A stretch of DNA of 64,000 nt from Paenalicyclobacillus macrosporangiidus (GCF_900116805.1 NZ_FPBV01000004.1:62001-126000); one strand, 5' to 3'; positions 44,115 to 52,601 are shown, numbered from the stretch's first letter. A program made the numbers and translations. Notes: generated from the letters alone by a model not told the origin.

Positions 44115-45155
44115 TCACGCTTCGACCTCCAGCACCTGAAACCGCTCGCCCATCCCGCCCGGGAGGACGAGTTGCTTGAATTGCCCCGTCCAACGCGTAG
44201 CCTCCAGCCACCACGCGGCGGGCTTGACCCGCTCTTCCAGGACCTCGACCGCCCCCGCTTCCATGAGAAAACGCCCCTGATTCTGCAACCGCACCACCCG
44301 CAGCCCGGCGGCCTCCGCGCACGCCATCGCGGCTTCCCAATGGACGTCGGCCGTTATATCGCACCGGCCCGTGTCCGACAACGGATCGACCAGCTGGTGC
44401 GCCCGGTAGGCGCGTACGGTCCCGCGTGGCCGGAGGCCCGACGCCCACTCCTCGGACCGAATGCCGTAGTCGAAGAACAGTGCCCGCAAGGGGCGCCCCA
44501 ACTGGGCTACGCGCGTGAAAAACGGCCTCAGGCCAAGGCATACCTCGGCCTCGGTCCCCGCGGGATTGGAGAGGTGTGCCGCCGCGAAAGCCGCCACGTC
44601 CGCATCGGCGGGACGCCAATCCAGAGACAGCCCATACCCGTCCCACACCACATCCGCCTGTTCCCATCGGTCTTCAGACACACGGCGGACGCGTTCCACA
44701 GGCAAGGCGTCCAGCACCTCGTTGGCGTAGGCGAACGTGGGCAGATCCTCGGCCGGCTGCCCCCATGTGAACACGACCCGCCCCTGATTGGCCACGAGGC
44801 GCTGTTGCTGACGCTGCATGAGGGCGTCAGACACGTCCACCAGCGTGTAGCGCACGTGCACCCCGTCGGGGAGACGGGCGGAGAGGGCGTTCGCCATGAC
44901 CTCCGCCATCTCCCCCTGCCCGCCGCCCCACTCGACCACCTGCCACGCGGAGGGACGCCCGAACGACGCCCACGCCTCGGCAGCCACCCGCGCGAGGACG
45001 GCCGCGAACAGCGGCATTTGGGCGGCGGTGTAAAAATCTCCGCCCGCGCCGCCAATCCGCACCGCCCCGGTGTAATAACCGCCCTCCCCGTACAGCGCCA
45101 GTTCCATGTACCGTCCGAAGGACAGGCGACCCTGTCCCCGGAGGGCCCGCCACAC
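44115..45155 (-). CDS. SAM-dependent methyltransferase, MidA/NDUFAF7-like (COG1565)
   Basis: About 346 residues. RLSFGRYMELALYGEGGYYTG opens the domain; the SAM site is VVEWGGGQGEMAEVM and the family motif LPTFAYANEVLDALPVERV follows. Mitochondrial relatives methylate an arginine of a complex I subunit; the bacterial target is unknown. The frame enters clpP; GTG 45155, 8 bp after the clpP stop, is the likely start but lacks a strong ribosome site. Confidence 0.8.
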   Translation of the reverse strand: MWRALRGQGRLSFGRYMELALYGEGGYYTGAVRIGGAGGDFYTAAQMPLFAAVLARVAAEAWASFGRPSAWQVVEWGGGQGEMAEVMANALSARLPDGVHVRYTLVDVSDALMQRQQQRLVANQGRVVFTWGQPAEDLPTFAYANEVLDALPVERVRRVSEDRWEQADVVWDGYGLSLDWRPADADVAAFAAAHLSNPAGTEAEVCLGLRPFFTRVAQLGRPLRALFFDYGIRSEEWASGLRPRGTVRAYRAHQLVDPLSDTGRCDITADVHWEAAMACAEAAGLRVVRLQNQGRFLMEAGAVEVLEERVKPAAWWLEATRWTGQFKQLVLPGGMGERFQVLEVEA

Positions 45156-45162
45156 CTCTGGC

Positions 45163-45753
45163 TCAGGCGCCGGCGGCCGGTGTGATGACCTGGTCAATGA
45201 GACCGTACTCCTTTGCTTGTTCCGCAGACATGAAGAAGTCGCGATCGGTGTCACGTTCCACGCGCTCCAACGGCTGTCCGGTGCGCTCGCTGAGGATCTG
45301 GTTCAAGCGCTGGCGGGTTTTGATAATGTGCTCCGCGTGGATGGCGATGTCGGTGGCCTGTCCGCGCGCACCCCCGAGGGGCTGGTGGATCATCACCTCG
45401 GAATTGGGCAGCGCGAAGCGTTTTCCCTTGGCACCGGCGGCCAACAGCACAGCCCCCATACTCGCCGCCAACCCCACGCAGATGGTGGACACGTCCGGCT
45501 TGATGTGCTGCATCGTGTCATAGATGGCCAGTCCCGCGGACACCGAGCCGCCAGGGCTGTTGATGTACATCTGAATGTCCTTGTCGGGATCCTCAGCCGC
45601 CAAAAACAGCAGCTGGGCGATGACCGCGTTCGCCACATCTGAATCGATGGGGCTGCCAAGGAAGATGATCCGGTCTTTCAGCAGGCGCGAATAGATGTCA
45701 TACGCCCGCTCCCCCCGGCTGGTCTGTTCCACGACAATCGGTACCAGGCTCAT
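45163..45753 (-). CDS. clpP: ATP-dependent Clp protease proteolytic subunit ClpP
   Basis: 196 residues. The serine-protease triad is complete: Ser98 in GLAASMGAV, His123 in MIHQPLGG and Asp172 in [13 protein letters not shown]. It forms the tetradecameric chamber used by ClpC, ClpX or ClpE. ATG 45753 follows GAGGAGGTCTAACC. A promoter with an overlapping CtsR operator lies 60-110 bp upstream. Confidence 0.97.
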   Translation of the reverse strand: MSLVPIVVEQTSRGERAYDIYSRLLKDRIIFLGSPIDSDVANAVIAQLLFLAAEDPDKDIQMYINSPGGSVSAGLAIYDTMQHIKPDVSTICVGLAASMGAVLLAAGAKGKRFALPNSEVMIHQPLGGARGQATDIAIHAEHIIKTRQRLNQILSERTGQPLERVERDTDRDFFMSAEQAKEYGLIDQVITPAAGA

Positions 45754-45814
45754 GGTTAGACCTCCTCTTCCGCCCCGCATAGCGGGGACCTTGTTCCACA
45801 GAATGCCCGCTCCC

Positions 45815-45861
45815 AGTATGCCGCAACCCGCACCATTTGGTCAAGATTAGTCAAGGTCAAA
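45815..45861 (-). promoter_or_regulatory. clpP promoter overlapped by CtsR operator
   Basis: Minus-strand TTGACC (45839-45844), 18-bp spacer, CATACT (45815-45820). On the plus strand GGTCAAG-ATT-AGTCAAG (45839-45855) fits the CtsR heptad pair RGTCAAA-NAN-RGTCAAA with one change per heptad and one in the spacer, and a third heptad GGTCAAA follows at 45855-45861. CtsR bound here would block the -35, as in B. subtilis. Confidence 0.75.
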
Positions 45862-45922
45862 CATACATCTCCCGCACGGTGGGCACCCTACGCCCCAGAT
45901 TGTGTAGAAGGAGGCAAGCCGC

Positions 45923-46396
45923 GTGCAAATCAAACCGAATCTCGGCGTTGTGGATCGATACATTCGCCTCGCCGGCGGGCTCGTCCTGTTGGCCAGCGCA
46001 TCAGGCCGGCGAAAATGGTCTCTCTCCCGGTACGCGCTGGCGGGCATCGGAGCGATGAAGGTGGCCGAAGGGATCACCGGATGGTGCCCGCTCGTCCAGT
46101 TGGCGCAGGCCACCACCGAAGCCGTGGAAGGCGAGGCGGAGACCCGGCCGCGGCAGCGCGAGCATCGGGATGGCGCCAAGGATGCCGCGCACGGCGTGCA
46201 TCGGCCGCCCGACCGCGAGGCGCCAAAAGCCCAGGAACGGCCCCATCAGGAGTGGGCAGATGACGCCGATCATACGGACCGCGAGCGGCGGCGTGGATCC
46301 GAGCGGGCTCACGACCAGCACCGCGGGATCGATCCCGCCGAAGCCCAAGCCCTTGAGGACATCGCCAAACATGGAATCCACGAAGCGTACCAGTGA
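45923..46396 (+). CDS. DUF2892 membrane protein with long charged tail
   Basis: 157 residues. Residues 1-64 are a DUF2892 (YgaP membrane part) domain: KPNLGVVDRYIRLAGGLVLL, then GMKVAEGITGWCPL with the conserved Cys. Such domains are normally the whole protein (about 65 residues). Here about 90 more residues rich in Arg, Glu, His and Asp follow without known domain. GTG 45923 lies 12 nt after GAAGGAGGC. It is divergent from clpP. The tail may be a frame drift after a lost stop. Confidence 0.65.
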   Translation: MQIKPNLGVVDRYIRLAGGLVLLASASGRRKWSLSRYALAGIGAMKVAEGITGWCPLVQLAQATTEAVEGEAETRPRQREHRDGAKDAAHGVHRPPDREAPKAQERPHQEWADDADHTDRERRRGSERAHDQHRGIDPAEAQALEDIAKHGIHEAYQ

Positions 46397-46401
46397 CGGC
46401 T

Positions 46402-46447
46402 GACGAAACGGGGGTCGCGCGGCATGGGCGCGAACCCCCGTCTCGTC
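46402..46447. terminator. long hairpin between convergent genes
   Basis: GACGA, ACGGGGGT and CGCGC pair with GCGCG, ACCCCCGT and TCGTC with one mismatch, giving an 18-bp interrupted stem. It lies just after the DUF2892 stop and before the 59-residue minus-strand gene. There is no T-run. Confidence 0.5.
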
Positions 46448-46507
46448 GACCTCCGCATCGGTCTTCACCGCTTTGTGGCACCGCGCCCTGGCAGGCCATC
46501 CGGCTGT

Positions 46508-46687
46508 TCATACCACCCGAGACCGGCGGAACCTCACCCCGTACTTCCCGCGGCGGGTTTGGTACACCTGCACCTCTCCCGGGGCGACCGCGCCACGGAT
46601 GCGCTCGTCGGCCTCAATCCACATCACGGCACAATACGCCTCGAATTTGGACTCGTACAGCCCGGCGAAGTACACCCAGTCCTCCAT
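46508..46687 (-). CDS. 59-residue hypothetical protein
   Basis: MEDWVYFAGLYESKFEAYC opens a small soluble protein ending in VYQTRRGKYGVRFRRSRVV. ATG 46687 follows GGGAGGCGGTGCC, a very good ribosome site. The composition (acidic/aromatic first half, basic second half, several conserved-looking beta strands) is gene-like. No family recognised. Confidence 0.6.
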   Translation of the reverse strand: MEDWVYFAGLYESKFEAYCAVMWIEADERIRGAVAPGEVQVYQTRRGKYGVRFRRSRVV

Positions 46688-46756
46688 GGCACCGCCTCCC
46701 CGTGCGTAGTATGCGCGGGGAGGCCCGGAAGGTCTTCGGGCAAAAGTTGTATCGGG

Positions 46757-47224
46757 TCACACCCAGACCCGGTCTCCGCCAATGTTCAACACGTTTTCGC
46801 TTCCTATGATGTGACGGGCAATCATCATGGCTTCCCAGTTCCGGCCGTGGTATCCCGTCACCAGGCGCTCAAGGATCTTGACCTGGTACCCGGCGTCGAC
46901 GAGGGAAAACATGGTGGCGAGCACCGCGCCTTCCGAATCCACGCCGGCGATGTGAACTTCATCGATGCCCGCGACCTCGAGGATCTTTTTCGTATCCTCC
47001 GTGTAGCCGGAATACGACCGCTTTTCCACCACATGGGCCTTCGGATGGGACAGAAGCAGGGTGTCCCGGCCCATCAGCTCGTCGTACACCCACCTCGTCA
47101 GGATGACGGCGGCGTACGCGTCCGCATGCTGGTTGATGTACCGCTGGCACAGCGGCGCTATGTAATCCAAGGTGTTGCGCAGAAAATCCTCCTGAACGTC
47201 CAGGACAATCAGACCCTTCGGCAC
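46757..47224 (-). CDS. isochorismatase-like protein lacking the usual Cys
   Basis: 155 residues, isochorismatase/cysteine-hydrolase fold. The Asp of LIVLDVQEDFL and the Lys of VVEKRSYSGY are present, but the segment normally reading T-x-x-C-V-x-x-T is DSEGAVLAT, with Ala in place of the nucleophilic Cys. It may be inactive as an amidase, or bind only. GTG 47224 behind GGAAGGG is the start; the frame reaches 47302. Confidence 0.8.
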   Translation of the reverse strand: MPKGLIVLDVQEDFLRNTLDYIAPLCQRYINQHADAYAAVILTRWVYDELMGRDTLLLSHPKAHVVEKRSYSGYTEDTKKILEVAGIDEVHIAGVDSEGAVLATMFSLVDAGYQVKILERLVTGYHGRNWEAMMIARHIIGSENVLNIGGDRVWV

Positions 47225-47551
47225 ACGGTTCACACCCTTCCATCGCTTTCCGTCCCCATCGTACCACGCGCCCCGCTCGCCGGTGAAGCCCGGGAGCGTC
47301 ACATTTTACAGGATTATCACACGCAGTATACCACGTTTCCCTTCTGCACACACCCGGCACCTTCGGCGGACCGCACTTCTCCCCAAACGGGTGTTCTGAT
47401 AAAATATAAGAACAGTACGATGAGACATCTCACCCCTGCGACCGCGGCCGCGCCGTCGGCCGGGCCAGCGGCATACCGTACATCACATCAATCCCGTTCG
47501 TTGCAGTGCTCCCGTTGCCAGGGCGCCATGGCTTGTTGAGGAGGGATGGAC
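47225..47551. other. 327-bp divergent spacer
   Basis: No gene was seen. On the plus strand an AT-rich patch at 47397-47412 (TGATAAAATATAAGAA) offers -10-like TAAAAT (47400-47405) for reoY, with only a weak -35 (TTCTCC). On the minus strand TATACT (47322-47327 region) may serve the isochorismatase-like gene. Confidence 0.4.
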
Positions 47552-48034
47552 ATGGTTGCAAGAGAAGAGTTGCTGTTGCTGAAAACCAAAATCCTCCCTG
47601 CCGGGGCAGACGCGATAGTGGACTTCCTGGCCTCCCGCCACCAGCAGATTGAGATGACGCACATCGTGCTGGAAAATGTGCCGCTGCTCATCATCGGGCG
47701 GCATGGGATGATTGCACGGATTCCGTCCGGGGGCGCGATGCACAAGATCAGCCAACCGAACGAGATCCTGGAGCATCTAAAGCAATACCTCAATAAACAC
47801 GAGACGTTGTATCTGTTTATCAACCTGCCGGACCTGCCCCTGCCGCGCGAGGTCACGCAGGTGTTGGAGGAAGTGATCCGGCGCGACGCGCGCAAACTGG
47901 AACTGCGCCGAACCATCGACGAAGCGCTGGAAAAGCGGGACCGGGAATTGTTCTACAAGGCGAGCCGGGAGTTGAATGCGCTCCTGGCGGAGTCGTACGA
48001 CTCCACGAACACGCACAACCGCGGCCTGTTTTGA
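47552..48034 (+). CDS. reoY: ReoY/YpiB family protein with IDEAL domain
   Basis: 160 residues. UPF0302 (YpiB) N-terminal domain, then the C-terminal IDEAL motif LRRTIDEALEKRDRELFYKA. In Listeria and Bacillus, ReoY works with ReoM and ClpCP to control MurA stability; ClpP and MurA are both in this window. The role is inferred from the family. The second ATG (47552) has the proper distance from GAGGAGGG. The next gene (DUF3055) starts 38 bp later. Confidence 0.87.
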   Translation: MVAREELLLLKTKILPAGADAIVDFLASRHQQIEMTHIVLENVPLLIIGRHGMIARIPSGGAMHKISQPNEILEHLKQYLNKHETLYLFINLPDLPLPREVTQVLEEVIRRDARKLELRRTIDEALEKRDRELFYKASRELNALLAESYDSTNTHNRGLF

Positions 48035-48072
48035 GCACGCGGCCGCCTCATGTCACGGGAGGAGTCGAGCGC

Positions 48073-48342
48073 ATGGCGGAAGGATTTTTGCTGTACGACG
48101 AGACCGAACAGACCAGCACCCGGTATCTCGGCTACGCTGGGGAACACGGCCGGTACGACGTGGCCATCATCAACACCGGCCATTTCTTTGGCAAGCGGCT
48201 GGTGATCTCCATTCAAAACGGGCGTAGCGCCATCCTGAACGATGAAGATGCGGCGAACATCCCGTACCTGATGCAGGCGTTCGACATCCGCAGCGAGGAC
48301 GAGGCGGCCGAGTTCTCCGAGCTGTTGCTCGCCAACCTCTGA
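48073..48342 (+). CDS. DUF3055 (SAV0927-like) protein
   Basis: 89 residues. The protein matches the DUF3055 pattern: FLLYDETEQTSTRYLGY, YDVAIINTGHFFGKRLVIS and an acidic C-terminus. Function unknown; conserved in Bacillales. ATG 48073 behind GGGAGGAG. Likely co-transcribed with reoY. Confidence 0.82.
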   Translation: MAEGFLLYDETEQTSTRYLGYAGEHGRYDVAIINTGHFFGKRLVISIQNGRSAILNDEDAANIPYLMQAFDIRSEDEAAEFSELLLANL

Positions 48343-48347
48343 CCCAA

Positions 48348-48376
48348 GGGCGCGACCCAATCACCGGTTCGCGCCC
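48348..48376. terminator. hairpin shared by convergent genes
   Basis: GGGCGCGA and TCGCGCCC (8 bp, 13-nt loop) overlap the stop of the minus-strand neighbour. There is no T-run, so it is a possible weak terminator. Confidence 0.4.
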
Positions 48377-48840
48377 TGTACCTCGATAAAGTCATGGTGC
48401 TGCTCGGCGAATGCGCGGGCGGCCTCCTCGTATTCGTCCTCCTCCGGTACCTCCAGGCGCAAATCAGGCGCCTCCCCCTCCACGCGGAACAGCACCACCT
48501 CGGAACCGTGCCCCTCCACGGGATAGTAGGCGCCGTACGCCTGCTGCCCGGCGAGAAAATAGCTGCCCAGGACGTAGCGTCGCGGTGCCCCGCCGTCTTC
48601 CTGCACCTGCACGAAAAAGATGGATTGCACCGTGTCGAGCACCCGCTGCGTGAAGGTCTCCCCCGGGTAGTCCAGCACGAGGCCGTCCTCACGCTGTTCC
48701 CGAATGAGGAACAGGAATTTGGCGTCATCTCTGTTCCAGCTGAACAGCATCAGGTGCGCGTTTTCGAACAGAAACGCGTACTGTTTCGCCTTCGGAAAGG
48801 CGTACCGAGGATTCTCCCACTGCACTTTCGCCGCCCCCAT
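48361..48840 (-). CDS. hypothetical protein with DUF1292-like C-terminal half
   Basis: About 159 residues. The N-terminal half (RYAFPKAKQYAFLFENAHL, then RDDAKFLFLIREQREDG) is not recognised. The second half, GAYYPVEGHGSEVVLFRVEG with an acidic end, resembles DUF1292 (YrzB). ATG 48840 starts the conserved part but lacks a strong ribosome site, so the start is uncertain. Confidence 0.6.
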   Translation of the reverse strand: MGAAKVQWENPRYAFPKAKQYAFLFENAHLMLFSWNRDDAKFLFLIREQREDGLVLDYPGETFTQRVLDTVQSIFFVQVQEDGGAPRRYVLGSYFLAGQQAYGAYYPVEGHGSEVVLFRVEGEAPDLRLEVPEEDEYEEAARAFAEQHHDFIEVQGANR

Positions 48841-48906
48841 CCATCGGTGCCGCACGGACCGTCCGGTCGCGGGGCTGCCTGCACCGAATGAGCCCCGTCC
48901 GATCAC

Positions 48907-48931
48907 AGAAAAACAGCAGGGTTTCCCCTGC
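48907..48931 (-). terminator. rho-independent terminator
   Basis: GCAGGG-GAAA-CCCTGC on the minus strand followed by TGTTTTTC, 15 bp after the stop of the 42-residue gene. Confidence 0.8.
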
Positions 48932-48945
48932 CGCCTCCTGTCCGT

Positions 48946-49074
48946 TTACGCCTCCGCGCGCTCAGACTCCTTGGCCAGCGCCCGGTCGAAATTCTCCTTG
49001 GTCTCGGACGCGCACGTCACCAACATCCAGATGACGCCCAAGGCCGCCACCGCCATGCCTAACAATCCGTGCAC
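48946..49074 (-). CDS. 42-residue single-span membrane protein
   Basis: VHGLLGMAVAALGVIWMLVT forms one membrane helix, followed by a charged end (CASETKENFDRALAKESERA). GTG 49074 lies 9 nt after AAAGGGGGC, and a proper terminator follows, so this is a complete small transcription unit. Family unknown. Confidence 0.6.
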   Translation of the reverse strand: MHGLLGMAVAALGVIWMLVTCASETKENFDRALAKESERAEA

Positions 49075-49223
49075 GAACCGCGCCCCCTTTCGCCGCCTAG
49101 ACTCCCTCTTTAGCTTAAAAATGATTCAAGGCCCGGTCAAGGGTTCATACACCCGCTCACGCAGATTTTGCCACCGGCTTCCGTCTGGCAGACCGATGAG
49201 CGCCATCCAAGGCCCCTCTGTAG

Positions 49224-49229
49224 TATAAT
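49224..49229 (+). promoter_or_regulatory. -10 box upstream of the ylaF-like gene
   Basis: A perfect TATAAT 55 bp before the start codon. No good -35 lies 16-18 bp upstream, so activator or extended contacts would be needed. Confidence 0.4.
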
Positions 49230-49284
49230 GATGCTGGGGACACCCACCATCCGCCTGTGCCGAGGATAAAAAGGAGTTGTACCC

Positions 49285-49509
49285 ATGATCAACCGTACAC
49301 GCAACGTGCGATATCTGTTGTTCACATTGGCATTTGCGCTGGTGCTTGTCGGTCTGCTGACGCATTCATACACCCTGTTGGCCATCCTCGCCATTGTGTC
49401 CATCGCCCTGGCGGTGATCGGAGACAAGATCGAGAATGAGCCATCCGAACCGTTCAAGCACCTGAACGAAAACCACCATCATTTCCACCACGGTGCCAGG
49501 AGATCGTGA
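49285..49509 (+). CDS. YlaF-like small membrane protein
   Basis: 74 residues. Two membrane helices (about 8-24 and 28-45), then an acidic stretch and a His-rich end (NENHHHFHHG). B. subtilis ylaF, a small two-helix protein, precedes typA (ylaG); here typA is three genes downstream. The likeness is in topology and context. ATG behind AAGGAGTT. Confidence 0.6.
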   Translation: MINRTRNVRYLLFTLAFALVLVGLLTHSYTLLAILAIVSIALAVIGDKIENEPSEPFKHLNENHHHFHHGARRS

Positions 49510-49880
49510 TGCTTGACCGAAACGAATTGTGGGCCCAGACGGAGGAACTGGCGGACCTCATCATGCAGGCGCCGGAAATCGCCCGGTATCAGGAAGCCGA
49601 GGCAAAGATGAAGTCGCATCCCACCGCCAGCCGGATGATCCAGGAGTTGAAGGACCTTCAGGAACAGGTCGCTGAGTTCCAGGCCCGGCAGGTTCCCCCG
49701 ATGCACTACGTTCACCTGCTGCGGGAGACGGAATCCTTGCTAAACCGGCTGGAAAAAATACCGGAAGTGGCGGAGTTTCAACGGGCCCAGGCCGCGGTCA
49801 ATGACCTCCTGCAGGCACTCACGCAGCGGCTGGCACGGGCTGTCCTGGAACGCGTGGCCGATGTCCAAGAGGGCGGCTGA
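49509..49880 (+). CDS. YlbF/YmcA-family protein (RicF/RicA type)
   Basis: 123 residues, all alpha-helical: LADLIMQAPEIARYQEAEAK, then FQRAQAAVNDLLQALT. The family includes YlbF and YmcA, parts of the Fe-S RicAFT complex that helps RNase Y process mRNA and promotes competence and sporulation. No CX2-3C cluster-binding residues are visible, so it is a family member rather than a proven RicF. ATG 49509 overlaps the previous stop by one base; AGGAG lies 6 nt before. Confidence 0.75.
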   Translation: MLDRNELWAQTEELADLIMQAPEIARYQEAEAKMKSHPTASRMIQELKDLQEQVAEFQARQVPPMHYVHLLRETESLLNRLEKIPEVAEFQRAQAAVNDLLQALTQRLARAVLERVADVQEGG

Positions 49881-49943
49881 GGGCCGGACTGTTAGGGCAT
49901 CGGAGATGCCGTTCCGACGCGACGCACTACGTCTCAGCAGTAT

Positions 49944-49973
49944 TTGACAATGTTGCCGCCGGCATGGTATGTT
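49944..49973 (+). promoter_or_regulatory. SigA-type promoter of the DUF1292 gene
   Basis: Perfect TTGACA (49944-49949), 18-bp spacer, TATGTT (49968-49973), 43 bp before the start codon. Confidence 0.7.
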
Positions 49974-50015
49974 CGGTGGGTATGCTTCCCGTGATGGGGG
50001 AAAGAAGGTTCGGCA

Positions 50016-50330
50016 ATGGCAGATCATGATCACACCCACGAGCATGAGCACGACCACGAATTCGAAGATGAAGTGATTGTGCTCGAAGACGAGGATGGCC
50101 AGGAACACCGCTTCATCCTTGGCGACGTGATCACCGTCGACGAACAAGACTACGCCATCCTGCTTCCCATCGACGACGACCTCGAAGAGGGCGTCATCTT
50201 CCGCATCGCCGGAGAAGACGGAGAGGACATGGTGCTGGAAGACATCGAGTCGGACGAGGAATGGCAGAAGGTCGTCGACGCCTACAATGAGTATATGGAC
50301 GACCTGGACGACGAGGATGAAGAGGGCTGA
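50016..50330 (+). CDS. DUF1292 acidic protein (YrzB-like)
   Basis: 104 residues. A His-rich leader (DHDHTHEHEHDHEFEDE) precedes the DUF1292 core (DEVIVLEDEDGQEHRFILGD, DYAILLPIDDDLEEGVI). Very acidic. Function unknown in the family; the His/Asp leader may bind metal. It has its own promoter and terminator. Confidence 0.85.
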   Translation: MADHDHTHEHEHDHEFEDEVIVLEDEDGQEHRFILGDVITVDEQDYAILLPIDDDLEEGVIFRIAGEDGEDMVLEDIESDEEWQKVVDAYNEYMDDLDDEDEEG

Positions 50331-50353
50331 AGCGTAGCCTGTGCGCGTTCCCG

Positions 50354-50382
50354 GGCCGACCTTCGCGGTTGGCCTGTTTTTT
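50354..50382 (+). terminator. rho-independent terminator
   Basis: GGCCGACC-TTCGC-GGTTGGCC (with one G-U pair) then TGTTTTTTG, 24 bp after the DUF1292 stop. Confidence 0.88.
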
Positions 50383-50447
50383 GTGTCCACCGTCGGGGGC
50401 GCCCCACGTGCCATCCCGCCGTACAGGTTCGCCTCAAGGAGGACTCC

Positions 50448-52292
50448 ATGCACGCAACCGGTTCGTCCCTTCGCAACGTGGCCATCGTGGCGCACGTCGA
50501 CCACGGCAAGACCAGCCTGGTCGACCAGTTGCTCCGGCAGTCCGGTCTGTTCCGGAGCAACGAACACATTGAAGAGCGCGCGCTCGACTACAACGACATC
50601 GAACGGGAGCGAGGCATCACCATCCTCGCCAAGACGACGTCCATCCCGTACGGATCGCACCGCATCAACATCGTCGACACCCCCGGGCACGCCGATTTCT
50701 CCGGCGAGGTGGAGCGCATTGTCAAGATGGTCGACGGCGTACTGCTGGTGGTCGACGCCTTTGAAGGGGTGATGCCGCAGACGCGGTTCGTCCTCTCGAA
50801 GGCATTGGAGGCCGGATTGGTCCCGCTCGTGGTCATCAACAAGATGGACCGCGAGAACGCACGCCCGGCGGAAGTGGTGGACGAGGTGTTGGACCTGTTC
50901 ATCGATCTCGGCGCCACCGAAGCCCAGTGCGACTTCCCCGTGGTCTACACCTCAGCCCTGCGCGGGACGGCTTCCACCGACCCCAGTGAGCTCGGCACGG
51001 ATATGCGGCCGCTGTTCGACGCCATCGTCTCCCATATCCCGGCTCCGGAAGGCGACCCGGAAGGCCCGCTGCAGATGCAGGTGACGATGCTCGATTACAA
51101 CGAGTTCTTGGGCCGCATCGGCATCGGCCGGATTGCCCGCGGGCGGATCAAGGCCGGACAGCCCATCGCCGCGGTCAAGCGGGACGGGAGCGTGCAGCGC
51201 ACCCGGGCGGCCAAGCTGTTCTCCTTCTCCGGACTCAAGCGCGTCGAGGTGGATGCCGCCAGCGCCGGGGACATCGTGGCCGTCGCCGGTGTGGAGGGGA
51301 TCACGGTGGGCGAGACGATGTGCGATCCGAACGTGATCGAACCCCTCCCGCTTCTGGCCATCGACGAGCCGACGCTGCAGATGACGTTCATGGTCAACGA
51401 TAGCCCCTTCGCAGGCCGTGACGGGCAGTTCGTCACCTCGCGCAAGCTGCGTGAGCGCCTGCTCGCCGAACTGGAGTCGGATGTGTCTCTGCGCGTCGAG
51501 GACACGGAGGATGCGGACGCCTGGCTCGTCTCGAGCCGCGGTGAGTTGCACCTTTCCATTCTCATCGAAACGATGCGGCGCGAGGGGTACGAACTGCAGG
51601 TGTCCAAACCGCACGTCATCGTCCGCAGAAACGAGCGCGGTGAACTGGAGGAGCCGATGGAACACTTGGTCGCAGATGTGCCGTCGGAGGCGGTCGGCAG
51701 CGTGATCGAATCTCTCGGACTTCGCAAAGGCAAGATGCTGAAGCTCGAGCCGAGTGTGTCCGGCGAGATGACGCGGCTCGAGTTCATCGTCCCGTCACGC
51801 GGCCTGATTGGATTTCGCAATGAGTTTCTCACGCTCACGCGTGGCTACGGCACAATGCACCACCGCTTCGACCACTACGGCGCATGGCGGGGCGACGTCG
51901 TCACCCGCCGCCAGGGTGTGCTGATTGCCAGCGAGACGGGTACCGCGACGGCCTACGCCATTCAGAACCTGGAGGACCGCGGGGTCCTGTTTGTCACCCC
52001 CGGCACCGAGGTGTACGAGGGCATGATTGTCGGCGAGCACAACCGCGAGAACGACCTGACGGTGAATATCGTCAAAGCCAAGCACGTGACCAACGTCCGT
52101 TCGTCCACGAAGGAAGAGACAGTGCGCCTGAAGGCCCCGCGCCTGCTCACGCTGGAACAAGCCATCTCCTATATCGAAGATGACGAGCTGTGCGAAGTCA
52201 CTCCGCACCACATCCGCTTGCGCAAACGGGCACTGACCAAGTCGGAACGGGAAAAGTTGGCCAAGGCCGGCAAGAGCCCGTCATCCGGATGA
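50448..52292 (+). CDS. typA: ribosome-associated GTPase TypA/BipA
   Basis: 614 residues. Translation-factor GTPase: G1 [19 protein letters not shown] (about 16-34), G2 [12 protein letters not shown]3 [10 protein letters not shown]4 NKMDRENAR; then domain II, EF-G-like domains III and V and the TypA-specific C-terminal domain ([17 protein letters not shown]). It helps late 50S assembly and stress growth. ATG follows AAGGAGGACTCC. A further 73 codons stay open in frame behind its stop. Confidence 0.96.
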   Translation: MHATGSSLRNVAIVAHVDHGKTSLVDQLLRQSGLFRSNEHIEERALDYNDIERERGITILAKTTSIPYGSHRINIVDTPGHADFSGEVERIVKMVDGVLLVVDAFEGVMPQTRFVLSKALEAGLVPLVVINKMDRENARPAEVVDEVLDLFIDLGATEAQCDFPVVYTSALRGTASTDPSELGTDMRPLFDAIVSHIPAPEGDPEGPLQMQVTMLDYNEFLGRIGIGRIARGRIKAGQPIAAVKRDGSVQRTRAAKLFSFSGLKRVEVDAASAGDIVAVAGVEGITVGETMCDPNVIEPLPLLAIDEPTLQMTFMVNDSPFAGRDGQFVTSRKLRERLLAELESDVSLRVEDTEDADAWLVSSRGELHLSILIETMRREGYELQVSKPHVIVRRNERGELEEPMEHLVADVPSEAVGSVIESLGLRKGKMLKLEPSVSGEMTRLEFIVPSRGLIGFRNEFLTLTRGYGTMHHRFDHYGAWRGDVVTRRQGVLIASETGTATAYAIQNLEDRGVLFVTPGTEVYEGMIVGEHNRENDLTVNIVKAKHVTNVRSSTKEETVRLKAPRLLTLEQAISYIEDDELCEVTPHHIRLRKRALTKSEREKLAKAGKSPSSG

Positions 52293-52343
52293 CGCGGCCG
52301 CAGCGCGCCAGTTGTTGGCATTGTTCAGGCTCATTCCGGCGGT

Positions 52344-52514
52344 CTGTCCGCCCTCCCCGCCGATCAGCGCGATCGCATCCGCCAACTGGAGCTTCAACTG
52401 GCACAGGCCATCGCCATGGATCCGCCAGACCATGAGGTGGAGCAGCGCGCGCTGATCGACGAGATTCGCCGAATCCGGGAGAAACTGGCGTCTTTAAAGG
52501 GGCAGGGTCGATGA
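52344..52514 (+). CDS. possible small coiled-coil protein behind typA
   Basis: After the typA TGA the same frame stays open for 73 codons to TGA 52514. Codon use is strongly gene-like and the predicted product (PADQRDRIRQLELQLAQAIA, then RALIDEIRRIREKLASLKG) is a helical hairpin. No ATG, GTG or TTG opens the conserved part; CTG 52344 is the only candidate of that kind and its ribosome site is weak. It may be a gene with a rare start, readthrough of typA, or a relic. Confidence 0.35.
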   Translation: MSALPADQRDRIRQLELQLAQAIAMDPPDHEVEQRALIDEIRRIREKLASLKGQGR

Positions 52515-52601
52515 GGATGTCTGCTGGATCAGCGAAACCACAGCATGGGCAGAAGGATGACGCGTTCGTAACTTCTGCCCACACCTCGTGGTGAGGATCT
52601 T

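Noticed and set aside
46001-46468. 155-codon minus-strand frame with hydrophobic stretches opposite the DUF2892 gene
   Set aside because: No ribosome site and no family; the plus frame carries a recognisable DUF2892 domain. The hydrophobic look arises from antisense codons of charged residues. It could only be revived if the DUF2892 tail proves not to be coding.
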